Part shown: in pieces, positions 27,188 through 35,823 of the stretch | Numbering within the stretch: position 1 is the first letter of the stretch | Layout: every line of letters begins with the position of its first letter | Source of the DNA: Wocania arenilitoris | Lineage (GTDB): Bacteria; Bacteroidota; Bacteroidia; Flavobacteriales; Flavobacteriaceae | Direction: 5' to 3' | Assembly (NCBI RefSeq): GCF_021728535.1 | Contig: NZ_JAKKDU010000011.1 | Location: 62,001 to 126,000, forward strand | DNA: 64,000 nucleotides | The notes under the pieces: model-generated | Told to the model about the DNA's origin: nothing | Seen by the model: only the letters and a program-made list of their open reading frames with translations | The model's database searches: none | Program-made: the position numbers and the translations under genes

Positions 27188-28163
27188 TTTAGTTTGACAA
27201 TTTTTATATTTGTGAGATGCAACATTATTGGAGAACATCTCATACGGTCTATGATATCAAATATAGCCAAATCATTATAATTTGTCATATAATTTTCGTA
27301 TATTGTGTTATGGCATATTCATTAGATTTCAGACGACAAGTATTCAAAGTAAAACAGAAAGATCAACTAACTTTTCAAGAATTAAGTGATAGGTTTGGTA
27401 TTCCAATAAGAACAATCTTTAGGTGGCAACAACGCATAGAGCCAAAAAATAAGCGTAATAAGCCTTCTACAAAGATTGATATGGAAGCTTTAAGAAAAGA
27501 TGTTCAGGATTACCCGGATCGTTATCAATATGAGCGAGCAAAAGTTTTTGGTGTTAGCCAAAGTGCTATTTTTTATGCATTACAAAGATTAAACATCAGC
27601 TATAAAAAAAACGCTATTTCATCCTAAAGTAGATTGGCTATCTAGACTTATATTTCAACTCAAAATATTTCATTATGAGTTTGTTGAAAAACGACCTATT
27701 GTTTATGTCGATGAAAGTGGATTTGCTGTTGATGCACCAAGAAACTATGGCTATAGCTCGAAAGGGTTAAGATGTTACGCAAAGAAAGATTGGCATGCAA
27801 GAGGTAGGGTAAATGCTATTGGAGCAATAGTAGATTTTAAGTTGTTCAATGTCTGTTTATTCGACACCTATGTTAATTCTGATGTGTTTTATGCATGGCT
27901 TACACAAGAGCTGCTACCATCCACACCTAAACAATCTGTCATTGTCCTAGACAATGCAACGTTCCATAAAAGAAATGATGCATCACAAGCAATACAGGAA
28001 GCTGGACATTTCTTAGAGTTCCTGCCCCCATATAGTCCAGATTTGAACCCTATTGAAAAGAAATGGGCACAAGCAAAAAGTATCAGACGAAAATACGAGT
28101 ATAATACTGATGAACTTTTTTTATACACGGAATTATGATGTTTTATATTGATTTAACTATACT
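27188..28163 (+). mobile_element. IS630-type insertion sequence, about 0.98 kb
   Basis: A DDE transposase is flanked by weak inverted ends: TTAGTTTGACAA near 27190 resembles the reverse complement of TTGATTTAACTATA at 28149-28162. The same right end occurs in the partial copy at 58.8-59.16 kb, which supports this boundary. IS630 elements insert at TA, and TA dinucleotides fit both edges, but the left boundary is only approximate. Confidence 0.7.
27310..28138 (+). pseudogene. IS630 family transposase, frameshifted at an A8 tract
   Basis: The first frame (MAYSLDFRRQVFKVKQKDQL, then a helix-turn-helix ELSDRFGIPIRTIFRWQQRI) ends at about 27627. A one-base change of frame at the run of eight A's at 27604-27611 continues with KTLFHPKVDWLSRLIF, then the DDE domain: VYVDESGFAVDAPRNYGY with the first Asp, VLDNATFHK with the second, and YSPDLNPIEKKWAQAK with the Glu. 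A T7 run near the end (T6 in the second copy) changes the last residues. The copy is inactive unless slippage on the A-run restores the frame. Confidence 0.85.
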
Positions 28164-28308
28164 TAATAAACATCCTCAATAAATTTCGATTTAATTTCAG
28201 TAGTAGACCTAATTTTGAATTTATATTTTAATAAAAACAAATTAACAAAACGTTGTATAAAATGTGGGGTAATAAAAATGTTTTTTTAAACAAAATGCTA
28301 CAATGATC

Positions 28309-30675
28309 TTATCTAAATGATTTGTTTGGAGTATTTCCCATCTCTAATTTCAAGACTCCCCCTTTGGTCAAATCTCCGTGATTCATTTCTAGTTTTTTTA
28401 GTTTAATGCCGTTCCATTGCGCTTTTTGAATATATATATTGGTATCGCTATTGTCCGAGGCGATTATCTCAATAGTATTACCTTCATAATATGCACTATT
28501 TAAATGAATGGTAATCTTATCAAAAATTGGACTTCCAATATCAACCTTTGGTATAATCTCTGCTCCAGATCGCATCTCAAAAAATCCCATTTTCATGATT
28601 ACTGAGAGCGAACCCATTAGTCCTTGATCTTCGTCTCCGCTATATCCTAGTTTAGGACTTAAATCACCGAAAACAGTTTTTACAACTTCCCTCGACCAAT
28701 ACTGTGTAAGCCAAGGTTTACCAATATGGTTAAAAACAAAAGCTGTTTCTATAGAAGGTTGATTTCCATAATTAATCGGTATTTTTCTATACGTATCATC
28801 CAACTCACTAGAATGGGATTTTCCTGAAGTAAAATCTAACTTCGCCGATGTTTCAAAAGATTCGTTTAATTTTACTGCCGCAGCATCATTACCTCCCATT
28901 AATGTAGCAAGTCCCTCAATATCCTGTGGAACGTACCAAGTCGATTGTGCCGAACTTGCCTCCACAAATCCTTGTTTTACTTCATAAGGATCAAAAGGTA
29001 TTTGCCATTTTCCGTCGTGATCTTTAGGTCTCATCCATTTCGTCTCGGAATCGAATACATTTTTCCAATTATTTGAGCGCTTCATAAAGACTTTATAATC
29101 TTCTTCTTTTCCTAATGCCTTAGCCATTTGTGCTAAACACCAATCTTGATAGGCATATTCTAAAGTCTGTCCTGCTCCTTCTTGATGTCCTGCATACTTT
29201 TTCCCTAAGGGATAAGGCACATAGCCTTTTTCTATATAATATTCTAATCCACCTCCTTTTATCGTGTTGTGTTCATACCCAGATTTCCCCATTGTACCCC
29301 CTGGTAAATGATTTTTCTTCATGCCTTGATACACATTTTCAATATCATAGTTTCGAATACCTTTCATATAGGCCCCTACAATAAAAGGTGTAGCCGATGC
29401 TCCAGTCATCACATGCGTATAATTTCCTCCCGATGGTCCACGAGGAATAAACTCACCATCTTCATACATAAGTAGCATTGAATTTATAAATTCTTCCGCC
29501 ACTTCTGGATACACTAACTGCCATAAGGTTGTTATGGTCCATTGCGCTCCCCAAAATGAATCTGAATTGTAATGATTAAACTTTGGCTTTCCTTGTGCAT
29601 TTAGAGGAATTTGCCTCGTTCTGGGAGCCTCTCCAGTCATATCACAGTATTGCCCGTTTGCATCACTTATTCTTCTTCTTCCTTGTAAAGATTTCCATAA
29701 GTCTGTATAAAAACGACGTTGTTGCTTCTCGGTATTTCCTTCAATTTCAATACGCCCTAATTTATTATTCCATTCCTTTCGTGAATCGGATACTACTTTA
29801 TCAAAATCCCAATGATTCAATTCGGTCTCCATATTCAGTTTTGCCTGTGCGGCACTTACGTAGGAGATACCTACTTTCATCAAAACAGGTTCTTTACTAT
29901 CGTTCAGGGTCAAATAAACCCCTCCTTTTTCTCCATCAAAGGTATCGGCTTCTCCAAGAAGCTTTCCTTCTTTCCATGAATTCATGGTCTTAAATGCCTC
30001 TTTTAATTCAATATGAAAATAAACATAAGTGTCTTTTGGTCTTCGAATGGTTTTAGCCATCAAAGCATACCCATTTATTTCTGTGTTGGAAATTTGGTCG
30101 ACATGTCCATACTTTGTTGGGGAAGGTCCCAATACCGTTCCCAAATCTAATAAAATTGAGTTCTGATCATTTTTGTCGAAGGTGTATTTATGAAAACCTA
30201 CCCGCGTGGTCGAAGTCAATTCCACATTGATGCCGTAATCCTTTAACTTCACTTGATGGTATCCAGGGAAAACTTTTTCATCGTCATGTGAATAGACAGA
30301 CTGGTAGTAATCTGGCCCCAAATGCCCCTTGAACTCACCTGTTGTTGGCATAACGGGAACGCCCGATAATTGCCAGGCATGAATATGGCTAAAAAATTTA
30401 ATGGAGTCTTCCTTATAGCGATATCCCGAATTCCAGGCCCCATTAATAGACATATCAGGGCTTAGGTTTACCATTCCGAAAGGCCGACTCGCCGATGAAA
30501 AATAAAACCAACGTGAATTGGCTGCATCCAAAAAGGGATACACCAGATCAACAAAATCCAATTGGTCATTGGATGCTTTCTGCTCATTTTGCTTTTTGTT
30601 AATGTCTTGGCAACTACAAAGCACCAATGATTGTACAAGTATAATTAATAATAAGCTCTTAATTCTCAATTTCAT
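28309..30675 (-). CDS. GH92 alpha-mannosidase lipoprotein (copy 1)
   Basis: This protein of 788 residues starts MKLRIKSLLL with a lipobox ending VLCSC; a longer frame to 30732 is possible but hides the leader. The GH92 pattern is clear: VDLVYPFLDAANSRWF, SSASRPFGMVNLSPDMS, FSHIHAWQLSGVPVMP, WNNKLGRIEIEGN, RRFYTDLWKSLQGRR, and YSGDEDQGLMGSLSVIMKMG, which holds the acidic cluster used with Ca2+ for catalysis. GH92 enzymes are exo-acting inverting alpha-mannosidases (1,2-, 1,3-, 1,6-) and some cleave mannose-1-phosphate esters. It is the last gene of the minus-strand run from susC. Confidence 0.93.
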   Translation of the reverse strand: MKLRIKSLLLIILVQSLVLCSCQDINKKQNEQKASNDQLDFVDLVYPFLDAANSRWFYFSSASRPFGMVNLSPDMSINGAWNSGYRYKEDSIKFFSHIHAWQLSGVPVMPTTGEFKGHLGPDYYQSVYSHDDEKVFPGYHQVKLKDYGINVELTSTTRVGFHKYTFDKNDQNSILLDLGTVLGPSPTKYGHVDQISNTEINGYALMAKTIRRPKDTYVYFHIELKEAFKTMNSWKEGKLLGEADTFDGEKGGVYLTLNDSKEPVLMKVGISYVSAAQAKLNMETELNHWDFDKVVSDSRKEWNNKLGRIEIEGNTEKQQRRFYTDLWKSLQGRRRISDANGQYCDMTGEAPRTRQIPLNAQGKPKFNHYNSDSFWGAQWTITTLWQLVYPEVAEEFINSMLLMYEDGEFIPRGPSGGNYTHVMTGASATPFIVGAYMKGIRNYDIENVYQGMKKNHLPGGTMGKSGYEHNTIKGGGLEYYIEKGYVPYPLGKKYAGHQEGAGQTLEYAYQDWCLAQMAKALGKEEDYKVFMKRSNNWKNVFDSETKWMRPKDHDGKWQIPFDPYEVKQGFVEASSAQSTWYVPQDIEGLATLMGGNDAAAVKLNESFETSAKLDFTSGKSHSSELDDTYRKIPINYGNQPSIETAFVFNHIGKPWLTQYWSREVVKTVFGDLSPKLGYSGDEDQGLMGSLSVIMKMGFFEMRSGAEIIPKVDIGSPIFDKITIHLNSAYYEGNTIEIIASDNSDTNIYIQKAQWNGIKLKKLEMNHGDLTKGGVLKLEMGNTPNKSFR

Positions 30676-30816
30676 ATCGCCTAAAATCAAAGTTATTTTT
30701 TTATTAATTGGTTTATTTATTTTACCTAACAACCCTATCTAAATGGCTTATAAAGGTTACACTTAACTGGTATTGCATCTATATTTCTCCCTTTAAGTGC
30801 CATTTATAGAGTCATT

Positions 30817-31743
30817 TTATAGTTGAGAAAACTGGTTTACTGTAATTTTCTTTAGCGCATCACTTTGGGTAGCCCAAACATGTAATTTACCTTTCTTGTC
30901 CACTTGAAGTCCAGCAGCTGTACCAAAATCGACACCATTTTTACTATTAAAGATTTTGGTAAGGACTTTCTCCATTATCAGGTTAAAAGTTCCACGTTTA
31001 CTAACAAGAATTAAATCCGCACTATCAACAAGTTCTTTACGATAAAATCCAATGGCATAAATGGCCTCCTCATCCATAATAAGGTTGATTGATTGATAAC
31101 TTGCCCAGTCATCAGGAGCAGCAAAACTCTCTAGCATTTTATATTCATTTTTTTTAGGATTAGTGCGGTAGAAATCCCAGTTGCGACTATCCCAATTGCT
31201 AACTACTATCAGACAATTATTATCCAAAGCTAATAACCCTGTTGCGCCAGCGGTTTTATGTTTAGCCTCGCCCTCCCGGTCAATAGTTATATTTGACTGA
31301 GCATTAGACAGATTAGTATTATGGTAATTGTATAAACAAACTTTTGAAGACTTTTTGATGACATTATCTTCAATTCCAACTACAAGATAAGGTTCACTAG
31401 CTTGAATACCTCCTGCATGTCTATATGGTTCTTGCCTCAAGATTATTAGCGTGTCTGTTTTTAAAGTGGTTAAGTCTGCCTGCAAAATATAAGCTTTGGT
31501 AAGTGAGCTTCCCGAAATAAGAAGTCTTTCCTTACCGTTCTTCTCAATGACCTGAACTCCTTGCATATGTCCTCCTTCAGTTGGCACTAAAATTTGATTA
31601 TTTATGAGAATAATTTTTGGCTCGACACTTAGCGATTCAAAAGCCTCAGGCACATTTTTAACTTGTTGACCAAAACCTAAAATTGGATGCAAACACATAT
31701 TAGCAATTAGAAAAAATCTGATAAATAAATTCAAATTTTGCAT
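30817..31743 (-). CDS. Secreted protein of unknown function, propeller-like
   Basis: This exported protein of 308 residues (signal peptide ending HPILGFGQ) has no family I recognise. It contains repeating short beta-rich segments such as GVQVIEKNGKERLLISG, AGGIQASEPYLVVGIED, GATGLLALDNNCLIVVSNWD and GTAAGLQVDKKGKLHVWATQ, which look like blades of a beta-propeller. No catalytic motif was found. It lies between the GH92 gene and the acetyltransferase gene on the same strand, so it is probably part of the same uptake or hydrolysis system. Confidence 0.6.
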   Translation of the reverse strand: MQNLNLFIRFFLIANMCLHPILGFGQQVKNVPEAFESLSVEPKIILINNQILVPTEGGHMQGVQVIEKNGKERLLISGSSLTKAYILQADLTTLKTDTLIILRQEPYRHAGGIQASEPYLVVGIEDNVIKKSSKVCLYNYHNTNLSNAQSNITIDREGEAKHKTAGATGLLALDNNCLIVVSNWDSRNWDFYRTNPKKNEYKMLESFAAPDDWASYQSINLIMDEEAIYAIGFYRKELVDSADLILVSKRGTFNLIMEKVLTKIFNSKNGVDFGTAAGLQVDKKGKLHVWATQSDALKKITVNQFSQL

Positions 31744-31792
31744 TTATATTGTAATTATTTAAATAGCCTCTTATAATTGTCCATAGACATTA

Positions 31793-32935
31793 TTAAATTT
31801 TTATGTAAATCCGTCTTCTATTCAACCACCAACCTAAAAGCCAACACAATAACATAAAAGCAATAGCTGTCATAAAAGCCCCAAAACTTCCAGGAAATAT
31901 GTTTTGAAAAACACTTTCGCTTATCCACTCAAAAACATCCAATCCTGAACTGGTTGGAATCAACCTCAAGCTAATATAAAGAAGCTCTGAAAACAAATAA
32001 ATAAACAATGGATTCTTACCAAAAATATTGAAAAATTCAGTCCCAAATTTGCTTTTTCTAAGCTCTATAAAATATATTAAAATAGCCATTACGGACAAAT
32101 TAATTCCCACGGTATATAACACAAAAGAACTCGTCCATAGTTTTTTACCAATTGGAAAAACCAGGTCCCACCAAAGTGCTAGAGCACAAAGTAGAAATCC
32201 AACGATAAGTAATTTAGCGATACCTTCAAATGATTTTCCTTTTTTCTGAATATACTGTCCAGCCAGTAAACCTACAATTACATTTACAATGGCTGGTAGG
32301 GTACTTAAAATCCCTTCCGGATCAAAAGGAATTTTATCTCCTTTATAAATATGACCATCTCCTAAAATTGCTAAATCAAATCGAGTAACTACGCTTGTTG
32401 CCATATCTAGTTCTGCTCCTGATTGACCAAACAAATATAAGATAGCCCAATACGCTAATAAAATTACCACAGACACAATTAACGCAGCCCTTTGTTTTAA
32501 ATAATAAAAAATAACCGACGTTATAAAATAGCAAATCGCTATACGTTGTAAAACTCCCATGATACGGGTTTCTGCAAATGGTTTTAATTCTAAAGCACCA
32601 TCAATTCCTTGTCTAAAAAAGGGAAACCAATACATTAAATATCCAAACAAGAATATTAAAAACGTACGTTTAATTATTTTTTTCCAAAACACATCTGCAC
32701 TTCCTTCTTTTAACTTAGGCATAGAAAAACTCATGGCATTTCCCATTGCAAAAAGGAACGATGGAAAGACTAAATCTGCCAGTGTAAACCCAAACCATTC
32801 AGCATGAACTAAATAAGGATATAGATCAGCTCCTGTTCCCGGTGTATTAACCACAATCATTAAACAAATCGTTATCCCTCTAAATACATCAAGAGATAAA
32901 AATCGATTGGATTTTTGAATTAATGCTTCTTTCAT
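31793..32935 (-). CDS. HGSNAT-like membrane acyltransferase (COG4299 type)
   Basis: This integral membrane protein of 380 residues has about 10 membrane helices. The start matches the HGSNAT/DUF5009 group: NRFLSLDVFRGITICLMIVV, then GFTLADLVFPSFLFAMGNAM, RIMGVLQRIAICYFITSVIF, and FDPEGILSTLPAIVNVIVGL. The human relative transfers acetyl groups from acetyl-CoA across a membrane to the amine of a terminal alpha-glucosamine. Bacterial members are common in glycan loci, and their acceptors are mostly unknown. Here it is sandwiched between GH92 genes, so acetylating an unsubstituted glucosamine in the substrate is a reasonable guess. Confidence 0.82.
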   Translation of the reverse strand: MKEALIQKSNRFLSLDVFRGITICLMIVVNTPGTGADLYPYLVHAEWFGFTLADLVFPSFLFAMGNAMSFSMPKLKEGSADVFWKKIIKRTFLIFLFGYLMYWFPFFRQGIDGALELKPFAETRIMGVLQRIAICYFITSVIFYYLKQRAALIVSVVILLAYWAILYLFGQSGAELDMATSVVTRFDLAILGDGHIYKGDKIPFDPEGILSTLPAIVNVIVGLLAGQYIQKKGKSFEGIAKLLIVGFLLCALALWWDLVFPIGKKLWTSSFVLYTVGINLSVMAILIYFIELRKSKFGTEFFNIFGKNPLFIYLFSELLYISLRLIPTSSGLDVFEWISESVFQNIFPGSFGAFMTAIAFMLLCWLLGWWLNRRRIYIKI

Positions 32936-33040
32936 TATTTATAATTGTATTAAATTACCTCAATTTATTCCACTATTTCAAATAATAAGAGTCGTATATT
33001 TCTATATCATCCTCTACTTCACGCTCAATTGTATTCATAA

Positions 33041-33539
33041 TTACTCATCAGATTTTGAAAGCGGTAACTTTTTGGTTCCCCAAATTTTAGAAGGTGTACT
33101 ACCCATGTCTAATTCAAGCACCCCTCCATTAACAATATCTTGATGCTCGATAAAGGCATTCGCAAATGGTTTACGGTTTAATGATACTGATTTAATGTGT
33201 TTATTCTTACGGGAAAGGTTCATCACTTTAATAATGAAATCATTTCCGTTTTCTTGATGAATAACCGTCTGTTTAAAACAAGGCGCATTAATTAAGTAAT
33301 AAGGTTGTCTTGCATTAGGAATATAAACCCATCATGTGAAAAGCCAACCAAGAGTACATGGCTCCCGAATCATCATTCCTAGGAATTCCGCTTCTACTAC
33401 TATTAAAGTTTTTATCAATAATTTGATGAATTTGGTCATTGCTCAAATCTGGACGTCCTATCCAGTGATATAAATTAGGACTCAAAAATAAGGGTTCATT
33501 CCCTACATTGTAAAAGTCTTTTACTCGCTTACTATCCAT
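33041..33539 (-). pseudogene. GH92 C-terminal remnant, frameshifted
   Basis: Two frames rebuild the last third of a GH92 enzyme: NEPLFLSPNLYHWIGRPDLS, then GIPRNDDSGAMYSWLAFHMM with the acidic catalytic cluster, GLY, and after a one-base frameshift near 33320 PNARQPYYLINAPCFKQTVI and GVLELDMGSTPSKIWGTK. The first roughly 550 residues are missing. It begins 7 bases after the stop of the intact GH92 gene and is clearly different in sequence from both intact copies, so it is an independent third paralogue and not a duplicate. A short frame MNTIEREVEDDIEIYDSYYL lies just downstream and may be another scrap. Confidence 0.85.
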
Positions 33540-33546
33540 CTTTTAC

Positions 33547-35811
33547 TTAATCATTTGTAAAAGCATTAGCGTTTGCCGTTTTGCCCATTTCAAAAACTAG
33601 CTCATTTCCATTGATTATTTGAGAATAGGTAATAAATGGTTTTGTAATACGTTTTCCATCCAACGTAACAGATTGGACATACATATTATTTTCAGAAAGG
33701 TTATTCGCTACTATTTTAAAATCATTCTTTTTTCCTTTATTAGTTAATCTCAAAGTAAGCTCAGGGAATTGTGGGGCTCCAATGGCATATATCTCTGTTC
33801 CTGGCGTCACAGGATAAAATCCCATCACACCAAAGACATACCAAGCCGACATTTGTCCACAGTCATCATTACCATTGATTCCTAATGGCGCATTTCTATA
33901 GTTCTCCACAGACGTATGCTTACGAATTAGTTCCTGCGTTTTCCATGGCTGTCCAGCATAATTAAATAAATAGGCATAATGGTGACCAGGTTCGTTGTCA
34001 TGTCGGTAATGATTGTCTTCAAAATTTTCATTAAGCTTAGATGCAAAAGCCTCCTTTCCACCAAAAAGTTCAATAGAACCATCAATATCGTGCATAGCTC
34101 CAAATAAATAGGTCCAGCGTCCACCCTCGGTAAATCCTTCTTGGGTATTTTTGGCCCAATCTCCATTGAACAAACGGGCATTCATAAAACCTGTTTTCTT
34201 ATTAAACAAGTTTTTATAATTCTTACTCCAATTCATTAATCGATTATAGTCGTCGGTTTTCCCCAAATCTTTTGCCATTTGAGCAATAGTAAAATCATCA
34301 ATTCCAAATTCAATAGTTCGGGTTACCGATTCTCTTGTTTTATCGGAGGGGACATACCCTAGTGAATGGTAATAAGTGAGTCCTCCTCTTGCTTCATATA
34401 ATTTACCTTCATCTCTATCACCCCAAACTTTTTCTGTATCTTGATATGGCGGGTGCATAGCATTCTTTCGAATGGCTTCATAGGCCAACTCCACATCGTA
34501 ACCTCTAAACCCTTTTATATAAGCATCAGCAATAACAGCATCGGCATGTGTACCAATCATAATATTAGAATAAGTTGGATTAGGCCATTTGGGCAACCAA
34601 CCACCTTCTTGATACATCTGTAACAGGGATTGTATCATTGGGCTAACACGCTCTGGTTGGGTAAAGTGTAATAAAGGATGAAGAGCTCTAAAAGTATCCC
34701 AAAGCGAATAATCGTTATACGATATACCTTCATGTACTTTATCATCAAAAGCACTATAGTATCGTCCATATTCTGAAAATTCCCTTGGAAACAACATCGT
34801 GTGAAATAGTGCTGTATAAAAAATACTTTTTTGATCTTCGGAAGCTCCTTTTACATCTATTCTGCTCAAGTTCTCCTGCCAAATGGCTCTGGTTTCTTTA
34901 ACAACCTTTTCGAATTCCCAATGAGGGACTTCAATCTCTAAATTCCTCCGTGCTTGTTCTATACTTATAAATGAGGTGGCTATTTTTACTTTTATTTGCT
35001 CATTTTCTTTAGTTTTAAAGCTTATATAAGCTCCCATTCGGGCACCCTTTTGTTCCGTCCCTGAAACCGTAATTTGTGGCTCATTACGAAAGGAGTTCCA
35101 TGTTCCAAAATCTTTAAATTCTCTATCGAGTTTAATCACAAAATATCCTTTGAAATTTGGAAGATCTGGTCCTAAATGTGATGACATGCGCTGTGGGTTA
35201 TAACCTCTAATCTCTTTGTTTTCAACATCTATTTCCAAGTAGCCCTGAAAAGGTTTTTTGTTTTCGGTAATATTAATTCCCTGAATAATCAAATGGGAGT
35301 TATCTGACTCCGGGTAAGTAAACTTAAAGAAACCCACTCTTGAAGTGGCAGCAATCTCTCCTTTAATTTTTTGATTTCCTGCATCCATAGTAACCGAATA
35401 ATAATGTGGCTTGGAAGCCTCATTATCATGAGAATAAGAAAGTGCTCTTTCTTTGGGTAATAATCTTAATTCTCCTATCTGCGGCATAATAGAGACATAG
35501 CCATAGTCTCCCATCCAAACAGTTGGTTGGTGTGTTGCCATAAAACCTAATACAGAATCATCTTCATACACATAGGGCATTCTACTAATTTTGTTTTCAC
35601 TTGTCTGAACTACAAAATTAGTCATTGCAAATGGTGGTCCCACACATGGCATGGTGCCTCCTCCATCCAAACCTTCTTTAAAACCTGCTTCAGGAGTCCC
35701 TATTAGAGGGTTAACATAATCTACTATATCTTTTTTTTGGGCTCTGACAGACCCAATTATTAAAAAAGAAATTATAAAAAATAAGCCTATTGTAATTTGT
35801 TTAAATCTCAT
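33547..35811 (-). CDS. GH92 alpha-mannosidase, secreted (copy 2)
   Basis: This protein of 754 residues has a signal peptide (FFIISFLIIGSVRAQ) and not an obvious lipobox. GH92 landmarks are VDYVNPLIGTPEAGFKEGLD, PCVGPPFAMTNFVVQTSE, FMATHQPTVWMGDYGYVSIM, FYTALFHTMLFPREFSEYGR, SLWDTFRALHPLLHFTQP and the catalytic acidic cluster GNDDCGQMSAWYVFGVMGFY. It lies 12 bases from the phosphodiesterase gene before it, so the two are probably cotranscribed. Having two different intact GH92 genes suggests that two alpha-mannosidic bonds are attacked. Confidence 0.95.
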   Translation of the reverse strand: MRFKQITIGLFFIISFLIIGSVRAQKKDIVDYVNPLIGTPEAGFKEGLDGGGTMPCVGPPFAMTNFVVQTSENKISRMPYVYEDDSVLGFMATHQPTVWMGDYGYVSIMPQIGELRLLPKERALSYSHDNEASKPHYYSVTMDAGNQKIKGEIAATSRVGFFKFTYPESDNSHLIIQGINITENKKPFQGYLEIDVENKEIRGYNPQRMSSHLGPDLPNFKGYFVIKLDREFKDFGTWNSFRNEPQITVSGTEQKGARMGAYISFKTKENEQIKVKIATSFISIEQARRNLEIEVPHWEFEKVVKETRAIWQENLSRIDVKGASEDQKSIFYTALFHTMLFPREFSEYGRYYSAFDDKVHEGISYNDYSLWDTFRALHPLLHFTQPERVSPMIQSLLQMYQEGGWLPKWPNPTYSNIMIGTHADAVIADAYIKGFRGYDVELAYEAIRKNAMHPPYQDTEKVWGDRDEGKLYEARGGLTYYHSLGYVPSDKTRESVTRTIEFGIDDFTIAQMAKDLGKTDDYNRLMNWSKNYKNLFNKKTGFMNARLFNGDWAKNTQEGFTEGGRWTYLFGAMHDIDGSIELFGGKEAFASKLNENFEDNHYRHDNEPGHHYAYLFNYAGQPWKTQELIRKHTSVENYRNAPLGINGNDDCGQMSAWYVFGVMGFYPVTPGTEIYAIGAPQFPELTLRLTNKGKKNDFKIVANNLSENNMYVQSVTLDGKRITKPFITYSQIINGNELVFEMGKTANANAFTND

Positions 35812-35823
35812 AACTATTAACTA

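Noticed and set aside
27217-27309. Extension of the IS630 transposase upstream of the ATG at 27310 (MQHYWRTSHTVYDIKYSQ).
   Set aside because: The added residues do not look like the family, whose start MAYSLDFRRQV fits 27310; the region is the IS left end.
32979-33040. Short frame MNTIEREVEDDIEIYDSYYL before the acetyltransferase gene as a small gene.
   Set aside because: About 21 codons, no similarity recognised, directly behind a GH92 relic; more likely a scrap.
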